Origin: Typha latifolia
Taxonomy: Eukaryota > Streptophyta > Magnoliopsida > Poales > Typhaceae
DNA: 64,000 nucleotides
Direction: 5' to 3'
Assembly (NCBI GenBank): GCA_019914945.1
Contig: CM034113.1
Span: 1,550,001 to 1,614,000, forward strand
The position numbers were made by a program, and so were the translations under genes. Below the pieces are notes generated by a model. The model was not told the origin of the DNA, did not search any database, and saw nothing but the letters and a program-made list of their open reading frames with translations. Shown here in pieces: positions 11,540 through 31,569 of this stretch (within the stretch, counting starts at the first letter, position 1; each line of letters begins with the position of its first letter).

Positions 11540-12806
11540 CTTGAGAGAAGAGTATTGGAAGTGGGCATTGTTTGAGTTGAGATTTGAGAGTGGAGATAGA
11601 AGACTTCCAGTTGCTGGAAAAGAATGCAAGGGGTGTGAATTATAGAAAAGAGGGAGATGCTTGGTTGTAGACTGACTGCTGCAATTGGATGAGTGGAAAA
11701 GGATAATGCTCCAAACTACTTTAACCATGATAAGAAAAGGATTCATATAAACTTGTCATTGGAGATTTATTAATCACTGGATCTGGAAGTAAGAAGACAT
11801 GACAGCCTTGCTTTGATGTTCTTGTACTGCTTATACTGAGATCTTCCTTTGACCATCTCTTTTAAGTTTGTTTTCCTTGTAGACAAACTGAGCTACCTCC
11901 ATGTGATGACTCTCTATCTCTCCCTCTCTTTTACTCCATCTTTGAGGCCATATTTGATTCCCCCACTTATCTCACTAACTTTTAAAAGAATAAGTCAAAG
12001 GTTCAAAAAGTCTCTACCTGCTCCCACTTTACATTTGCTTTTGTTCCATACTTTTACATTCAGGTAGAAAATTAACATTCTTATAACTATATGCAGGATA
12101 ATGGGTTATCTTAATGAAAATTAATCTAATAAGTCTAGTTTTTCAATTAATCTTTCAAATCATATGAGGTGTCCAGTGCTTTCTCCTTGAAAATAAATTA
12201 AAAAAAGAAAAGAAAAGGAAAGAAGAATTGTATAACTCCAATTAAACATTGGTAAGTACTAAAGAAATTTAATTAGGAGGAGCATGTTAATCTAATGGGC
12301 TAAAGAAAAATTTATTTTAACAGACTGATCACCTACATGGCTTATGGCTACAAGCCATGTGCTCTCAGTACTAAGTCTGATGCCATTAGAGAGTATCAGA
12401 GTAGACAGTTGGTTGTCTTTTCTGCAAAGGAAATATTAACAATTATGCCACTCAAGATGGATCTATTGAAAAGAGTCAATATCTTTGGATAATTTCTTTG
12501 TCCATTCCTGATTCCTAGTTGAAAATTTTTATAAATCACATACTATATTTTATCTATTTTATAATTTATATTTTATCTTTAAAGTTTTTTATAATCCGAG
12601 TCTTACTGTTTTCTTATAATTTTCATTTAACATTTTCTGTTAATTTAAATGGTACCAGTAAAGTAATACTTCGTTATAATATATGAAATAATTTATAAAT
12701 ATCTAAATTACTCGTACCTTCTTTAGAAAAGGGGGCAAAGAGGAGAAAAAATAGTGGTGATGGTATTTTAGTAATTTAGTCAACATTAGTTAGTCAAAAT
12801 AATATT

Positions 12807-14202
12807 TGTAACTCCCTAGCCCAGCATAGGCACGTGCACGCCCACGCGCCTACATGGCACGTGCTGCTCACGCGATACTCTTGTGCACATATAATCATCA
12901 TCTGATACAATAAAGTACAAATATAACAAACAACGATACAACTCAATTTTTATACAAATTATTATCTATACCGTCTCGCATCTATAGCTCATCTCATCAA
13001 TCTAAAATATCTTCTTGAAATATCTCAAGTTGCTATCACGTATCACATATCTAAGAGGATTAGAAAAGAAATAAAGAGAGTCATAAGCAAAAGGCTCAGT
13101 GAATAGATTTTACCACAAATTAGTGATGCCGAATAAAGAGTAAATCATGTACTGAATAATATGAATCAGAAAAAGCATTATGTCATGAATGAGTATATGA
13201 ATATATTCTCAATAATATATAAATGAAAAGTAGATATCATGTCATAATTGATAAAAGTATATAATCCTCGATAATGAATAAATAAATCTTCATGTCATAC
13301 TATCATCATAATTCTCTCTCAAATATGACACATGATACATGCCGACCATGACCATGCTATGATATCAAATACAGCCATATATGATGTATATTGACCACTC
13401 AATAATTAGGTAATTAGATGATAATAAAATTATATACATTTCTCAACATCTCAATTATCAATGTCAGCTCTATATGTCATCATCATACTAAACCACTATG
13501 CACAGTCAACATCCGATACCCGGTCTCAACATCATGTCCGAAGGCTCAGAGCATACTTTGCTACCCATAAAGAGTATCTCAAATATAACCATACCCCGCC
13601 ACCCGGGTATCAACATCCATCCAGCCCGGGCACCCTCCTAGCTGATAGAAACCTCGTGAGGATAACTCGTCACATATGCCATAGCGAACAACATGCATAC
13701 TCATGCTAGAGGAATAAGAAGAAGAAAGAAGAAAGAAAAAGAAAGAAGAAAGAAGAAGAAAAGAAGAAAGAGAAGGAGAAGAAGAAAAAGGAGAAGAAGA
13801 AGAGGAGAAGAAGGAAGGAGGGCGCGGACCCGGGCCGGCGGGGAGGGTGCTCGGCTCTAGCGAACCCAAGCTGAGGAGGAAGAAAGAGAGAGAGAGAAAG
13901 AGAAAAGAATAGAGAAGAAAAGAGAGAAAGAGAGAGATAGCTCACTGGCGTGGCAGTTCCAGGGGAGGTGGCAGCGAGCCGGTGCCGGCAACGAGGAGAG
14001 AAAGAGAGTGAGAGAGAGTAGAGTGAGAGAGAGAGGTTTTTATAAAGGGGGAGAGAGAGAGGTAGTGGGGATGTCGACGCTGCGATTGCGGCGCCGACAG
14101 ACCCACCGGAGCTAGCTGGCCCGGCCTGGTTGTGCCAGCCCAGTATGGTCGGCCACGTCATGCCATGCAAATTCAAATTTTTTTATAGAATAGGCTGTTA
14201 CA
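12807..14202. mobile_element. Probable solo LTR (Ty3/gypsy-like), 1396 bp
   Basis: It starts TGTAACTCCC and ends GGCTGTTACA, the short TG...CA inverted termini of many plant gypsy LTRs. Flanking 5-mers are ATATT (12802-12806) and ACATT (14203-14207), a target duplication with one mismatch. Inside are a GC-rich start, a long purine tract (13706-13835 and 13870-13940) and GA repeats before a TTTTTATAAA box at about 14037. No internal retrotransposon genes are adjacent, so it is best read as a solo LTR. Confidence 0.6.
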
Positions 14203-15159
14203 ACATTAGAGTATTAAAAGAGAATTATAGAGAAAAATGAGGGATCGAGTTACAAAATTGTTAAAGACGAAGTATGAATCACAATATAGATAAAATATAA
14301 GGTAAGATTTATAAAATACCACTTTTTTTATTATCTTTTTCTTCCGGTGGAGGGCAAAAGTTTCTAATACTTAGAAAATTTTCTTTAATAGTACTGATTT
14401 TTTATATAAAAAAATTAACCGTCCCTAATACATAGAATAACTGAGTCAATTTTCTTAAGAAATACGGTGCACCCAAATGCAAATATACACGGTGCTCACA
14501 TAGAATTAACTCCTATACTAATGTTGAGATTTGAATTCATAATCTTTATCGCGATAAAATAAGACTTATATATTTTTTTAAAGAAAAATAAGAATTTAAT
14601 AGTGTTTCAGTTGAATCGTTGTCATTCGAATTTGAATGTAGGTACACTTAAGATAAGACTTCTGGGTTGAGCCTTCTAATATTTAGATTTGATGAAACCC
14701 CAGTGATCCTCAAATGTGGAGAAATAAGCTGGAGATGGTGAGTATGTGGGCAGTTGGAGCAAGTAAATGTGGGATTAAAGAGAGTGTTAGTAATTTCTTT
14801 TAGCTTCTAGTGAAGTATTCATTGAGGGATGCAGTTTAGTAAGAGTTACTGTCATTGGATGATTCTAAATCCAACGACTTCTTGGGTGGCGGCTGAGCCT
14901 TGGCCCTTGGGATTTGTTCTTAGCCCACATCATTCAAAAAGAAAGACTTTAAACGTAGGGTTTTAGGAGATTTTTACTATTAACTTATGATGTGGCAGCT
15001 GCTCTAGATAGAATAGACTCTCTTTGATAATAAATTTTTACTGATGCACCATTCTTATGAATAATATTTTATGCATGCCCAATTTGATAATAAAAAAACT
15101 CCAACTTCGCCTTCTCTTTTATGCTAAAGCTTGTAGGACAGACATATGTGGTACAAAAT

Positions 15160-16318
15160 TGTTGTGCTTAATGCCAAATGAGTGAAAGATAGCGGAAGCG
15201 ATTTCAAACATCCATAAACAAATTCAATAGAAATGGCAATAGATTATGGTAAACCAAATATTAGAAAAGCTAATACCAATACCAAATAGAAAATTCATAA
15301 TCAAGATGCTAGATGTAGAGATTTTCTAATACCCAAATTAATCACAAATAAGAACTCCAAAATACAGACTATAAAGAAGAAAAAAAAAGAAGACAAGATT
15401 TAAGTGATTCAGTTATGTATATATATATTCACTGGCGGTGCAAAGCTTCAATCTACTAATCCAATACAAATAGAGGTACAAATACAAAGTGTTTACCCTC
15501 TTTAATCTCTCCCAAATACAATAGATGAGTACTCTCTCATAGAACTCTCTCATCTTGCAAAACTCTCTCATATTTTCTCTTTTGCAAAATGCAACCTACA
15601 CATCTAATACCATAAAATCAAACTTATCTATTTATAGGGTTGACTTGAGACTGAATAAACATTGGTGGGGCGTTCGAACATCGATGGACCCGTTCAAATG
15701 CTTGTGAGTGCAATCCTGGAACACAGGAAGGCGTTCGAACACTTATAAAGCCGTTCGAATGCTTGTAGTGTGCAATTCTCTCGGACTTTTACGTTCGAAC
15801 ACTCTAGGGCCTGTTCAAATGCCCCGACACATGGATCTTAGAATGCTGATCTACAGCAAGACCGTTTGAATGGATCCAATCCTGTTCGAATAATTGTTTT
15901 GATTCGAGCAAATCTTTAACAAAAACATTTAAATAGTCCATGCTCAAATATTGCAATTTCATCCATAGGAACAAATCTATTATAAGTATTTAACACGAAA
16001 TATATATGCTTGACGTTGAAGCAAATTTTTATTTATTTATTATTACCGTAGAGAATGAGATGTACGCTAATTATAGATTAGATAAAAGAGTTAGCCCGCT
16101 CGATATAAATTGGACAATTAGAATAATTCTATCTTTATTTAAATCGGAATATAAATAGTCTTTGTAACCGTCTTCATTCTCTAAATCTACAGGAATAAAC
16201 GATATAAATGCTATAAATTTATAGAGATAAACATATAGTAAAATCTTTTACACCAATATTTCATAATATTTAAATTAAATAATAAACAGATATTGATTCG
16301 AATATTATATTTCTAACA
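15160..16318 (-). mobile_element. LTR-like element with repeated TTCGAA motifs
   Basis: The segment begins TGTTGTGCTTAATGCC and ends ATATTTCTAACA, i.e. TG...CA ends. On the minus strand it starts TGTTAGAAATATAATATTCG, typical of Copia LTRs. Between 15669 and 15900 it contains about four diverged units of roughly 60 bp, each carrying GTTCGAAC- or GTTCRAATGC-type words. No target duplication was found, so the borders are tentative. Confidence 0.45.
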
Positions 16319-16431
16319 CAGAAATATATATGCATAGACTATTTTAATATAAATACGAATTCAGCTACAAATAAAAAAATCTCAACCTATGTAGGATAAA
16401 TCGGACTTATACAGTGTAATGCTTTCCCTCT

Positions 16432-16462
<31 letters not shown>

Positions 16463-16766
16463 TGCATAAATATATGTTTAGGTAATTAGAAATTTATTAA
16501 ATAGAAGGCAAGGAAATGAATGAAAGCTTGCAACTTGCTCCAGTTGAGGTTGAGCATAAATATTTACCATTACTATAAATTTAAAAATTTACTTCTTTCT
16601 AGGATAACAAACCCAAACTCACGTGCATGACACCTGAGAGACGGTCGTGTCTCGTTTCACCCCCAAACTTCCCTCGTTCGTTCCGCCCCGCCCCCTCCCT
16701 CTCTCTCGCGTTCGCGGAGCTTCCAAAGAACAGAAACCAAGCCCGTCTCAGGAAGGAGAGACGACC

Positions 16767-16774
16767 TATAAATA
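16767..16774 (+). promoter_or_regulatory. TATA box of the ketoacyl-ACP reductase gene
   Basis: TATAAATA lies 61 bp before the ATG, followed by a CT-rich leader (TCTCTTCTCTTCTCTTCTCC) typical of plant 5' UTRs. Confidence 0.7.
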
Positions 16775-16834
16775 CCCTTACATACTCTCTTCTCTTCTCT
16801 TCTCCCTTCGATTGCTCCAAGTTCTCGAGATCTC

Positions 16835-23107
<6,273 letters not shown>

Positions 23108-24381
23108 GGCTTCAGCAGAGCTTAGAAACTTCATTTTTAGGCACCGAGACTCAGGTTTATATTTCAGATGTTATGCACTCCTCTAGGTAATCCTGGATGT
23201 GCCAATACTGAGAAAGGGTTCTACTTTTTTAATCCTTTTGTTCCATTTTGCTGTACATTTTAGGCTTGTTTCCAGAAGTTGGAAATAAGCCGGCGAGCCA
23301 GAAAATTTGCTAATAAATGTTATTATTCCGTTGCCATTTAATAGTGGACTTGTTTAAAACAAGACTCTTTATCTCGTTAACTCAATACCATATCTGTAAT
23401 CTTCTCTAACGCATTTGTAGCGGTCTAAATGTAATGTTAATAAATTCCCCTTCGCATTACTGTTGTTGGATTAGCATAGTATTCACAGATTATTGATGAT
23501 TGCTTGTGTTTTGGCTCTCGCTAATGGATGTTATATCCATCCTGGTTGGACCAATAAAGGTTTATTCGAGCAAATAATCTCTTATTCAACCGGATAGTTA
23601 TTCAATCTATTTCTTTTTTTTAATCATTTATGAGCTCGATGATTAGATATGGGCTAAATAAAAGATTAATTCTTTTTAGATACAGAGGTACTTAGGTCTC
23701 ATCTAGCTTTTAACTGTCTAGTCTAAATTTAAGCTATATAAATCGTTGAATAATTATTTTGAACTAAACTTTACCGACGTTTGTTTTAAATCGTTGCACT
23801 GTCAAGTTATTCTTTCAAATTAATCTCATTGTTGAGTCATTAATCAAATTGAATCAAACTACTAAATAATTTTACTAAATATTATTTGGAATTAGTCGAA
23901 CTTATTACCTGGTACCTACCAACTAATAAACTACTGGTCGGTGTTACTCAACCGAATAGTTAACATCTTTGTCTATCTTATACCGCAATCAACCCAAAGC
24001 ACCGACCGAGTAACGTTACACTACAATACTACATCAACTTGCGACGTCGATTCCTGTCATGATTATAGGAATCAATTTGATTCCAGTCATGATTGTAGCA
24101 ATTTCCTACATTTGGGATACATGCCGGTCTTAACGTTAAGCTCTGGTTAACTACTTTTCCAGCCAATTCAAATCTGCCAAGTAAGCCCGAATACAGCAAA
24201 GCTCCTGAACCTTCGGCTGCATACGATCCCCTTCCCCATTAACCGAGGACCGTCCAGAGTTCAGCAAACCAAAGCGAGCGGCAAAAGAAAAGCAGAAAAG
24301 AGAGCGTAGGAGGAACCCAAAGAGAACCACTTTCCTATATTCTCTTCACCCTCCTCTCCCCTTTGATCAGGTCCTAGACCA
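23108..24381. other. Intergenic: 3' UTR, SINE, promoter
   Basis: The 3' UTR of the reductase gene probably ends near 23450. It is followed by a minus-strand SINE (23611-23923) and the promoter of the callose-binding-type gene. That promoter has a short tandem duplication at about 24049-24108 built on GATTCCNGTCATGATTRTAG. No further gene is seen. Confidence 0.6.
23611..23923 (-). mobile_element. tRNA-derived SINE, copy C
   Basis: Read on the minus strand it starts TTGGTAGGTACC, carries AAGTTCGACTAATTCC as the B-box-like segment, matches the bodies of copies at 7641 and 42311, and ends CTCATAAATGATTAAAAAAAA. The strand follows from the A-rich tail. Confidence 0.6.
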
Positions 24382-27300
24382 ATGGGGGCGCCGTCGGTGC
24401 GCTTACCGATCCCTCCTTCGCTTCCGCTTCCGCTCCTCATCCTCCTCCTCCTCTTCTTCTCGTGGGCGGCGAGAGGGGACGGCGCGATGTGGTGCATCGC
24501 TCAGAGCGGCGCTAACGTGTCGGCGCTGCAGGCGGCGATAGACTACGCGTGCGGCGCAGGGGGCGCGGACTGCGCACCCATCGCGGCGAGCGGGCTCTGC
24601 TACCTCCCCAACACCCTCGCCGCCCACGCCTCCTACGCCTTCAATAGCTACTACCAGCGTTCGAACGCCGCTCCCGGCGCATGCGACTTCGCCGGCACCG
24701 CCGCCGTCTCCCTCACCGATCCCAGTGAGTGGTTACCACTACTAGTCGTCGTCGTCGTCTTCTTCTCTCTCCACAATTTTCTTTTTTTTTTTTTTGGGTT
24801 TTTTTGCGAATCACCGCCTGCGTTTTTAGATATTTTTGCAAAGTCCACCTCAGACTGACTTGATATTTGCGGAAGACTACTCAAGGGCGCTTTTGCAATT
24901 TAATCAGAGTTTTTTGAATTAGCAAAACTGAGTGTTTGTATTCCGAGTACATATGGTTATTATTAATAATAAAAAAACAAAAAAATGTAATTAAATTGCA
25001 AAAGTAAAACCATTAATAGAGGTGGTGTTTTGCACATTAGAAAAAGATGTGGCGATTGGAGCAAAACTTTATTTTTTTTGGGTGTGATAATGCAAAGAGA
25101 ACTCTATTCTGACGTGGCGCGAATATTGAGGGAGATGGCCGGATTGGAGACGTGCGTCCCAGCTGGAAAGCTTTGTACGTTCTGAGGAGAAACTGGGTTT
25201 CGCTGTGTGGACTGCACACTGGTAGTAGAGGGACTTTTTAGGGAAACGCTATTAGTGCAGTGAATTAGTACGATAATGTTACATCTTTTAGTTATATACA
25301 TAGATTCCAATTTTTATCTTAGATGTTCGTTTTTTTAGAGAGAATGGGGATTAACTCTAATTAAATAATTTTTAACCTATCTATGCCTATCCCTTTTAGG
25401 ACTTATTTTTTGTGTGATTTTTTTTTCCTAGGAAATGGATTGATTAGTAAATTGGCTGGTGATTGATAGTTTGTGTATGTTGATGTATTGCAGGTTATGG
25501 ATCCTGTACGTACCCATCATCCAAAAGGTAATGATTTCACTGCTGTTCTGTTCATTTATTTACTAGTGGGAAATTGCGGTGATTATGAAGTTATAGCAAC
25601 TCTTTCTCTCTTTGATCTGTATCTTACTATGATGAATAAGTAATCTGTGGGGCTCTCTTGAATCCTTTCTCCTATTGCATGAATTTCACTAACCTGGAGG
25701 CTTTTCTCTGTGCCTTCTAGTTGATTTTGAGTCTGAGAGATGGAATTTGCCTCCCTTGAAGAATTGTTTTGAAGGATGAAGGCATGAAGCCTTTCTTTCT
25801 TAAAGAGAACTTAACTGAAATCCTTCAATAATTTTGATATAATTGTCAATCTCATTCAACAATTATGAAGGTATTAGGCTGTCTTTGAATGAAAAATGAG
25901 AGGGCTAGTTTGGAATTGGAGGTGAAAAGAGGTACAATAATGCCAAAAACCCAGATAATCAGAGGTTCTATCTGCAATCCCTAGGCTTTTGCAGGAAAAA
26001 GGGCTCATATATATGTGAACAAGTTCAGATTCCAGTGGTCATTCTGAGTATCTAATTCGCATGGTGCATTTTCATTTCATTTTCTATATGGTAGTTCCGG
26101 TCTTTTTGGCAACCTCTAATAGACATTGGGTTGTCCAAAAAATTTCATAATAAATTATAGGGTTAATGTAGTGAACAAATATCTGGTAGAAGTCGTAGAA
26201 GAATTAGCGGTACATTCATGTAGACCCAGGATTTGTTTTATTAGTGATAACTTATTATAAGATACTACATATTTGTTGTTTTAATTTTTGCTATTAAAGT
26301 GTCTATAGCTGCTACTGCAAAAACATAAGTACGTATGTGTCAAGCACATGAACAGATGAGAGTGGAGGTGATTTTCTGCCGTTAAAGATTTTGCCTTGGT
26401 CAAGGAGCTTTTAAGTGCTTGTAGGGAATCAAGTCGATAGAAACATCTATAATTTATTACTTCAAAAACATTTCTGAAGCAAATTATTATCTGACATTAG
26501 CAGACAGAGTGGAGGAATGGTGGTGATTATCTGTGTCAAATTAATGAAAAAGAATATAATGATGGCCAAGTTATAAGATGATGCCAATAATTAACTTGAG
26601 GTGCTTCTTCTGTTCGTCTGAACTGTGGAAATGTTGATGGTGGTACTTAGACTTGATAGGATGCACGCTCGTTGGTTTGACGGAAAAATACTTGAATGCC
26701 TGAAAATTCTGGTTGCATGAAGCATGCAACTCTTTTCCCTTTAGTATTAGAGACAATTATTTTATATCAGGAAGACTTAGTTGCGCCTTTCATAATTAGT
26801 GGCAACCTTATCTTTTCAACCTTCTGATGAAGGATTGAAGGAGTTTTGGCATGAATACATATCATTCTTTCTGACTGAAGGATGTAGAAGGACTTTCTAA
26901 AAGATCAATAGAAGACAATTCTAATAAAGTTGCTTTCATTCTCTTCATTTTGCTTCCTACTCTTCATTATTTCATCCTCTCTTTCTGCTTGATTAAGCAC
27001 CTGTTGCCTCTTTGTTGTCGTCAATTATATCTGTCTTAAGCAGTTGATGCTCAACATTATACATGCAATACTTTGATGATGAGAAGAGATTTAATTTACA
27101 TCACTCTTTTATTGCCTTGTGGCAATATGATTATCTAGAACCTGTGTTAGATACAATTTAGTAATTTCTGCCTTCAAAATGTTGCTAGATGTCATCAATT
27201 CTCCATTCAGAAATAACGTCATTTTCCTCGCCTAAACTTCATCACATAGCATGAAATCTAGTGTTACACGTCTATCAGATTCATTTCTTTCTTTTTGCTA

Positions 27301-28200
27301 TATTACTTCTCCAATTAAGGTGGTTGACAATGACAAAGGAAAAACCTCTAAGTTGATTATTTGTGGTTATGGTGGCCATTCCTAGAGCAGAATGTGTAAC
27401 AAATAAAGAGTTGATAGACCTTGAATAACAAACATTTGAAATGAGGATATGAGGGAGATCATTGGATCGAGACTTCATCCCAAAAGTCAATCTATGCATG
27501 TTAGAGAAAAATAGGTCACTATTATACGGAACTTAAATACCCTCTCACTAATAAATTGTTTATCAGTGCTTATATGTAGAAATGGAGTCGTTAAAGAGCT
27601 AACTATCAGTATTTGATCTCCAATTTACTATGTTATAACTTTCTACCTCGATTTATCATTGTATTCCAATTTAATAGGAATCAAACATGGATAAAATTGT
27701 TGCTGCATCTGGCATCTGTGCTGAAGTCAATGGCCCCAAATCTACATAACTAATCGTTATTAATTTATCATGAATATATATAATATCTTCTAGTTGTACA
27801 GTTATTCCTTCTGAGACTAGTTGGTTTTCTCTATTCTCTTTTTGAATTGCTGCTGGACTTCTGAGCTGAGTATTGTAGATTGCAGTGGCTTGGCATTGTA
27901 TACAAGATTGGATGCACATTTATTCTGCAACATTTACTAGAACTGGATTGTTCAACTAAGCTAATACTGGTGTATTCATTTTTCTGCAGCACTGCAGGAG
28001 GGACAACTGGCACACCCAACGGTAACACTCCAACAACAACAACGGACACGCCAGGCTTCAGTGGCACTGGTGGTGGTCTTGGTGGACTGAGTCCTCCAGG
28101 ATTCGGATCGACTGTGCCTAATGTAGACTCATCTGGAGCTTCTCTTCTAATTTCTCTCAAGCTAGTGGCTTGCCTTTGCTATCTTCTAGCTTTCTCTTGA
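24382..28200 (+). CDS. X8-domain GPI-anchored protein (plasmodesmata callose-binding type)
   Basis: Three exons, 24382-24724, 25494-25527 and 27990-28200, encode 195 residues. Residues 1-32 are a Leu-rich signal peptide. Then comes one X8 (CBM43) domain from WCIAQSG (37) to about residue 120, with the six expected cysteines (WC, YAC, DC, GLC, GAC, GSC) and the FNSYYQ motif. The exon 2 split (SYGSCTYPSS) is usual for the family. A Gly/Thr/Ser/Pro-rich linker of about 50 residues precedes a small-residue site (DSSGAS) and a hydrophobic tail ending LLAFS, a GPI-attachment signal. Such proteins bind callose (beta-1,3-glucan) at the neck of plasmodesmata. There is no glucanase domain in front. Intron 2 is 2462 bp and holds no recognisable gene. 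Confidence 0.92.
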
Positions 28201-28559
28201 TGTCAAGGCTGGCTAATATAACACTCATTTATATACGATTCCCCCACAATTTTGTTGGAAAATTAATAGCTTCCTTTGGTTAGGTCTTCAAGCTTGTGTA
28301 TTGTAATTTTAGATGCAAGGAATGAAATAGTGGGTGGTTCATAGAGAGTGGGAACGTTGAGTGATAAATTTTGTGGGGCTCAATGTTAGAATATCACAGT
28401 ATTCCTTGAATGTGGCAAATTAAACTGATGGTTAACTCAAATTGAAAGTAGAATGCTGATGGCCTTGGTTTTCTTTCTCTCTCTCTCTCTCTCTCTCTGA
28501 TGATTTATGGTTTGCCTATGAGAAATTTTTGTGTGCACTACTCATTTATATAATTAAGA

Positions 28560-31303
28560 CCTATATATTATGTATTATCAAAAGTTATTTGGAGAAGTGG
28601 ATAATTGGAGGCTGTGGATAACTGATAATCTATGAGATCTTTCAAGCTTAAAAATGAGGAAGTGATTAGGTTAAAGCAACCTTTTACTAAGGCTAAGGTC
28701 TCAAAGGCAATATTTGAGATGATTGATTAAAAAAAAACCTAGCCTAGATGGCTTTAGTATGAAATTTTATCACAAATTTTGAGAGCTGATAGAACATGAC
28801 CTGATGAAAATTTTTCATGATTTCTATGATGGTAAAGGAAGTCTGCATAGACTGAATTATGTTATGTTAATGTTAATTCTTAAAAGAATTGGTGCTGAAA
28901 AGTTTAAAAAATATAAATCTATTAGTTTGTTGAACTGTAGCTATAAAATTATTATGAAAGTATTGACTATTAGGTTGTGTAGTGTCATAGAGGACTTGGT
29001 TAAGAATTATCAAAGTGCCTTTATTAAACAGAGGTATATTTTATGATAAAGGGATATAAGACTTCTTGCTAGATGTCTTGAAGTGTAGATGTTATTTTGA
29101 GAATTAAATTCATTAGGTGACGTAGGCGATCATGATTGGTTGTTTAGCAATCATGATTAATGAAGAGTTAGGCAAGTATTTTGAGTGTCACAAAGGATTG
29201 AAATGAAGGGATTCATTGTTTTCCAACCTTTTATATTGATAATGGATATCTTATGCAAGATAATTGAGGAAATCAATTAAAAAAAATACGTTCACTATGT
29301 GATTTGGGAGAGGATGTGAAACCTAATAAGATTATAAACTTGTAATATGCAGATGGTATGTTGGTTTTTCTCATGGTAGATGAGCATGAAGTTAGTGTTT
29401 TGAAATTTATTCTGTATTATTTGAAGCAGTATCGAATTTGAAGATAAATTTTAATAAGAGCTTTTGGTTTTATTTGAATAGCAATCTTGAGAAAGAAAAG
29501 AAGTTTATTAACTTACTGAATTATAAATTGAAAAAACTATCCATTAAAAATTTGGAGCTACCTCCTCATGATAGCTAGAAAGATGTGATTGGTTACTAGT
29601 GATTAATAAAATTTCAAAGAAGCTCGTGGGTCAAAATGATAAACTTCTGTCATTAAAGGGAGAATTATTTTAATCAATTCTGTGTTGAGTTATATTTCGT
29701 TTATACGATCTATCCATTTTTAATATGTTGGTGTGGATAAAAATAATGATTGATATATTGAGAAGAACTTTTTTATGGAAGGGTATATAGGAGGTTAAAA
29801 AATATTCTTTGATCTAATAATAAACACTTTTGTATGAGAAAAGAACTTCGAGAAACATGGATTATTGATATTTGATATGAATAATGTTTTAGTTGCAAAA
29901 TGGTGGTGGCAATTATTCAACTCTAAGAATTAGTTATGGGTAGAGATATAATAATGCAATGATATTATAAAAAAACTAAAGGTAGAACACTTTGAACTTA
30001 ATAGCTCAAAGTGTGTCTCCTTTTAGGAGAGGAGTGCTGTAGACTAATAAGATCTTTCACACTGGTGCTAGTTGGAAAGTTTAGAATGAGAAGACTATCA
30101 ACTTCTAGCAAAAACATTTGGTGTGGAGAATAAAATATGACTACTAGAGAATTATTTGAGATGAAAAAGTAACTTTGCAGAATATTTAGAACGGGACTGA
30201 TTGTTTAAAGTATAAAAGATATCTCATAAGAGAAATAATTAACAAGATTTGATTGCTCTAATGGAGAGCAGTGAAATTAGTCTTAATGAAAGGAGGAACA
30301 AAATAAAATAAAGGCTTACGAGCAATGAGATTTATAATATGAAATTTTTATATAGTTTTCTGAACAATGAATGGAGATCATTTCTCACTCTATTCTAAAG
30401 ATTTGGTAGTTTAAGATACCTTTAAATGTGTGCATTTTCTTGTGGCTGATATGTTAGAATAAAATTTTGACAAAAAATAATTTACAGGATAAGAGTTAGA
30501 TCGAAAATACATGTATATTTTGCTTTAAAGAGGAGTATATGTATTACCTTTTTATGAGATGTACATATGTGAAGAAACTTATCGGAGGAATAACACTAAT
30601 ATGACTAACACACCTAAACATGTTAAGAATTGATTTATGGACACAAATTTGACACGAAATAAGAGTCTTACTAAGTGGACTCTTATCCAGGGTACGATTC
30701 TAATTTTGTGGTCTTTGGCTGAAAAGAAATAGTAGAATGTCTACATTTTACGAAGTTGACTCTTATTTGAGTTGAACTTTGATTTAGAGTCTATGGTTGA
30801 AAATGAATAATAGAATGTTTATAGATAAATCGAAAACTACAAAATAACCCTACCATAGAATAACTTGTCTATTTTTTTTTCCTAAGCATGACTTTAGGGG
30901 GATAATGCGATAGAGAAAACTAAGAAGATGACCCAAATGAAAGAGATCATTGACTAGTGGATGACGCCCTAGCAATGGAAAAGAAATCTTACTGAGTGTC
31001 TGTATACAAAATCTCTTTTTTAGTTATTTTCTTAGCTTAAATAGTGAGAGACATTTTATAACTCAAAATATTTTGGGTTTTTTATGTTGCTTGTCTTCTA
31101 GTCTAGTTGCAAGTGGATGTTAACATTTTTTATAGTGTGAGATTAATTCCAGTTTAGTGGTTATTTTGTTTGATAGATTTGATTGAAAGTAAGAGGGATA
31201 CGCTGATTTTATTTTTATTGTAGACTATTATACATTTCTAAACTTTGTTGTACTGTTTTATTATTTGAAATAAAACACGACGTCTTTTGTAAAAAAAAAA
31301 AAA
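28560..31303 (+). mobile_element. Dead L1-type LINE, 5' truncated
   Basis: Broken frames match plant L1 ORF2 in the right order. First comes the reverse-transcriptase segment with FYDGKGSLHRLNYVMLMLIL and KSISLLNCSYKIIMKVL then QSAFIKQRYIL (28804-29046). The catalytic box follows as YADG (29346-29357; YADD in active elements). Then KWWWQLFNSK (about 29900), a zf-RVT-like LNVCIFLWL (about 30430), and CIFCFKEEYMYYLFMRC (about 30510-30570). It ends in a 13-base poly-A (31291-31303). Many stops and frameshifts separate these parts, so it cannot move itself. No target duplication was found and the 5' border is approximate. Confidence 0.85.
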
Positions 31304-31569
31304 CTTTTTATTCGTAACACATTAAATTGTACCATACTTCTCTCGTCTCTCTTATCTCAAGCATATAGTTTGTGGAAAAAGAATATCAAAAATGTCTTAG
31401 CTTGCAAATGAAATTAAAAGTAAACTAACCTCTAAATATATGCTTTCAAAAAAACTTGCAAATTAATTACCCAAAAATAAATTACCCTTTTAACAAAGTC
31501 TCTGCATCTTTACCGGGTTATCGGGTTCAGGTTAGAACTTGATCATAATCCAAATCCAACAAGCAAAAA

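Larger units (their letters stand above)
11540..16620. other. Intergenic region with two LTR-type elements
   Basis: No gene is supported. The chitinase-like gene's promoter lies at the left edge (a possible minus-strand CTATAATTC near 11645). The rest holds a probable solo LTR (12807-14202), a second LTR-like element (15160-16318) and AT-rich sequence with a TA microsatellite at about 16437-16460. Apparent reading frames at 13579-14176 arise from GA/CT-rich low-complexity DNA. Confidence 0.6.

Noticed and set aside
13579..14176. Ser/Phe/Leu-rich open frames on the minus strand
   Set aside because: They come from GA/CT-rich tracts inside the probable solo LTR and have no protein-like composition.
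24651..24884. Minus-strand frames overlapping exon 1 of the X8 gene
   Set aside because: They oppose a well-supported exon with all six X8 cysteines and are rich in Arg/Glu by base composition only.
28804..29046. Stand-alone small reverse-transcriptase gene
   Set aside because: It continues on both sides as broken LINE ORF2 frames and ends in a poly-A tail, so it is part of a dead element.
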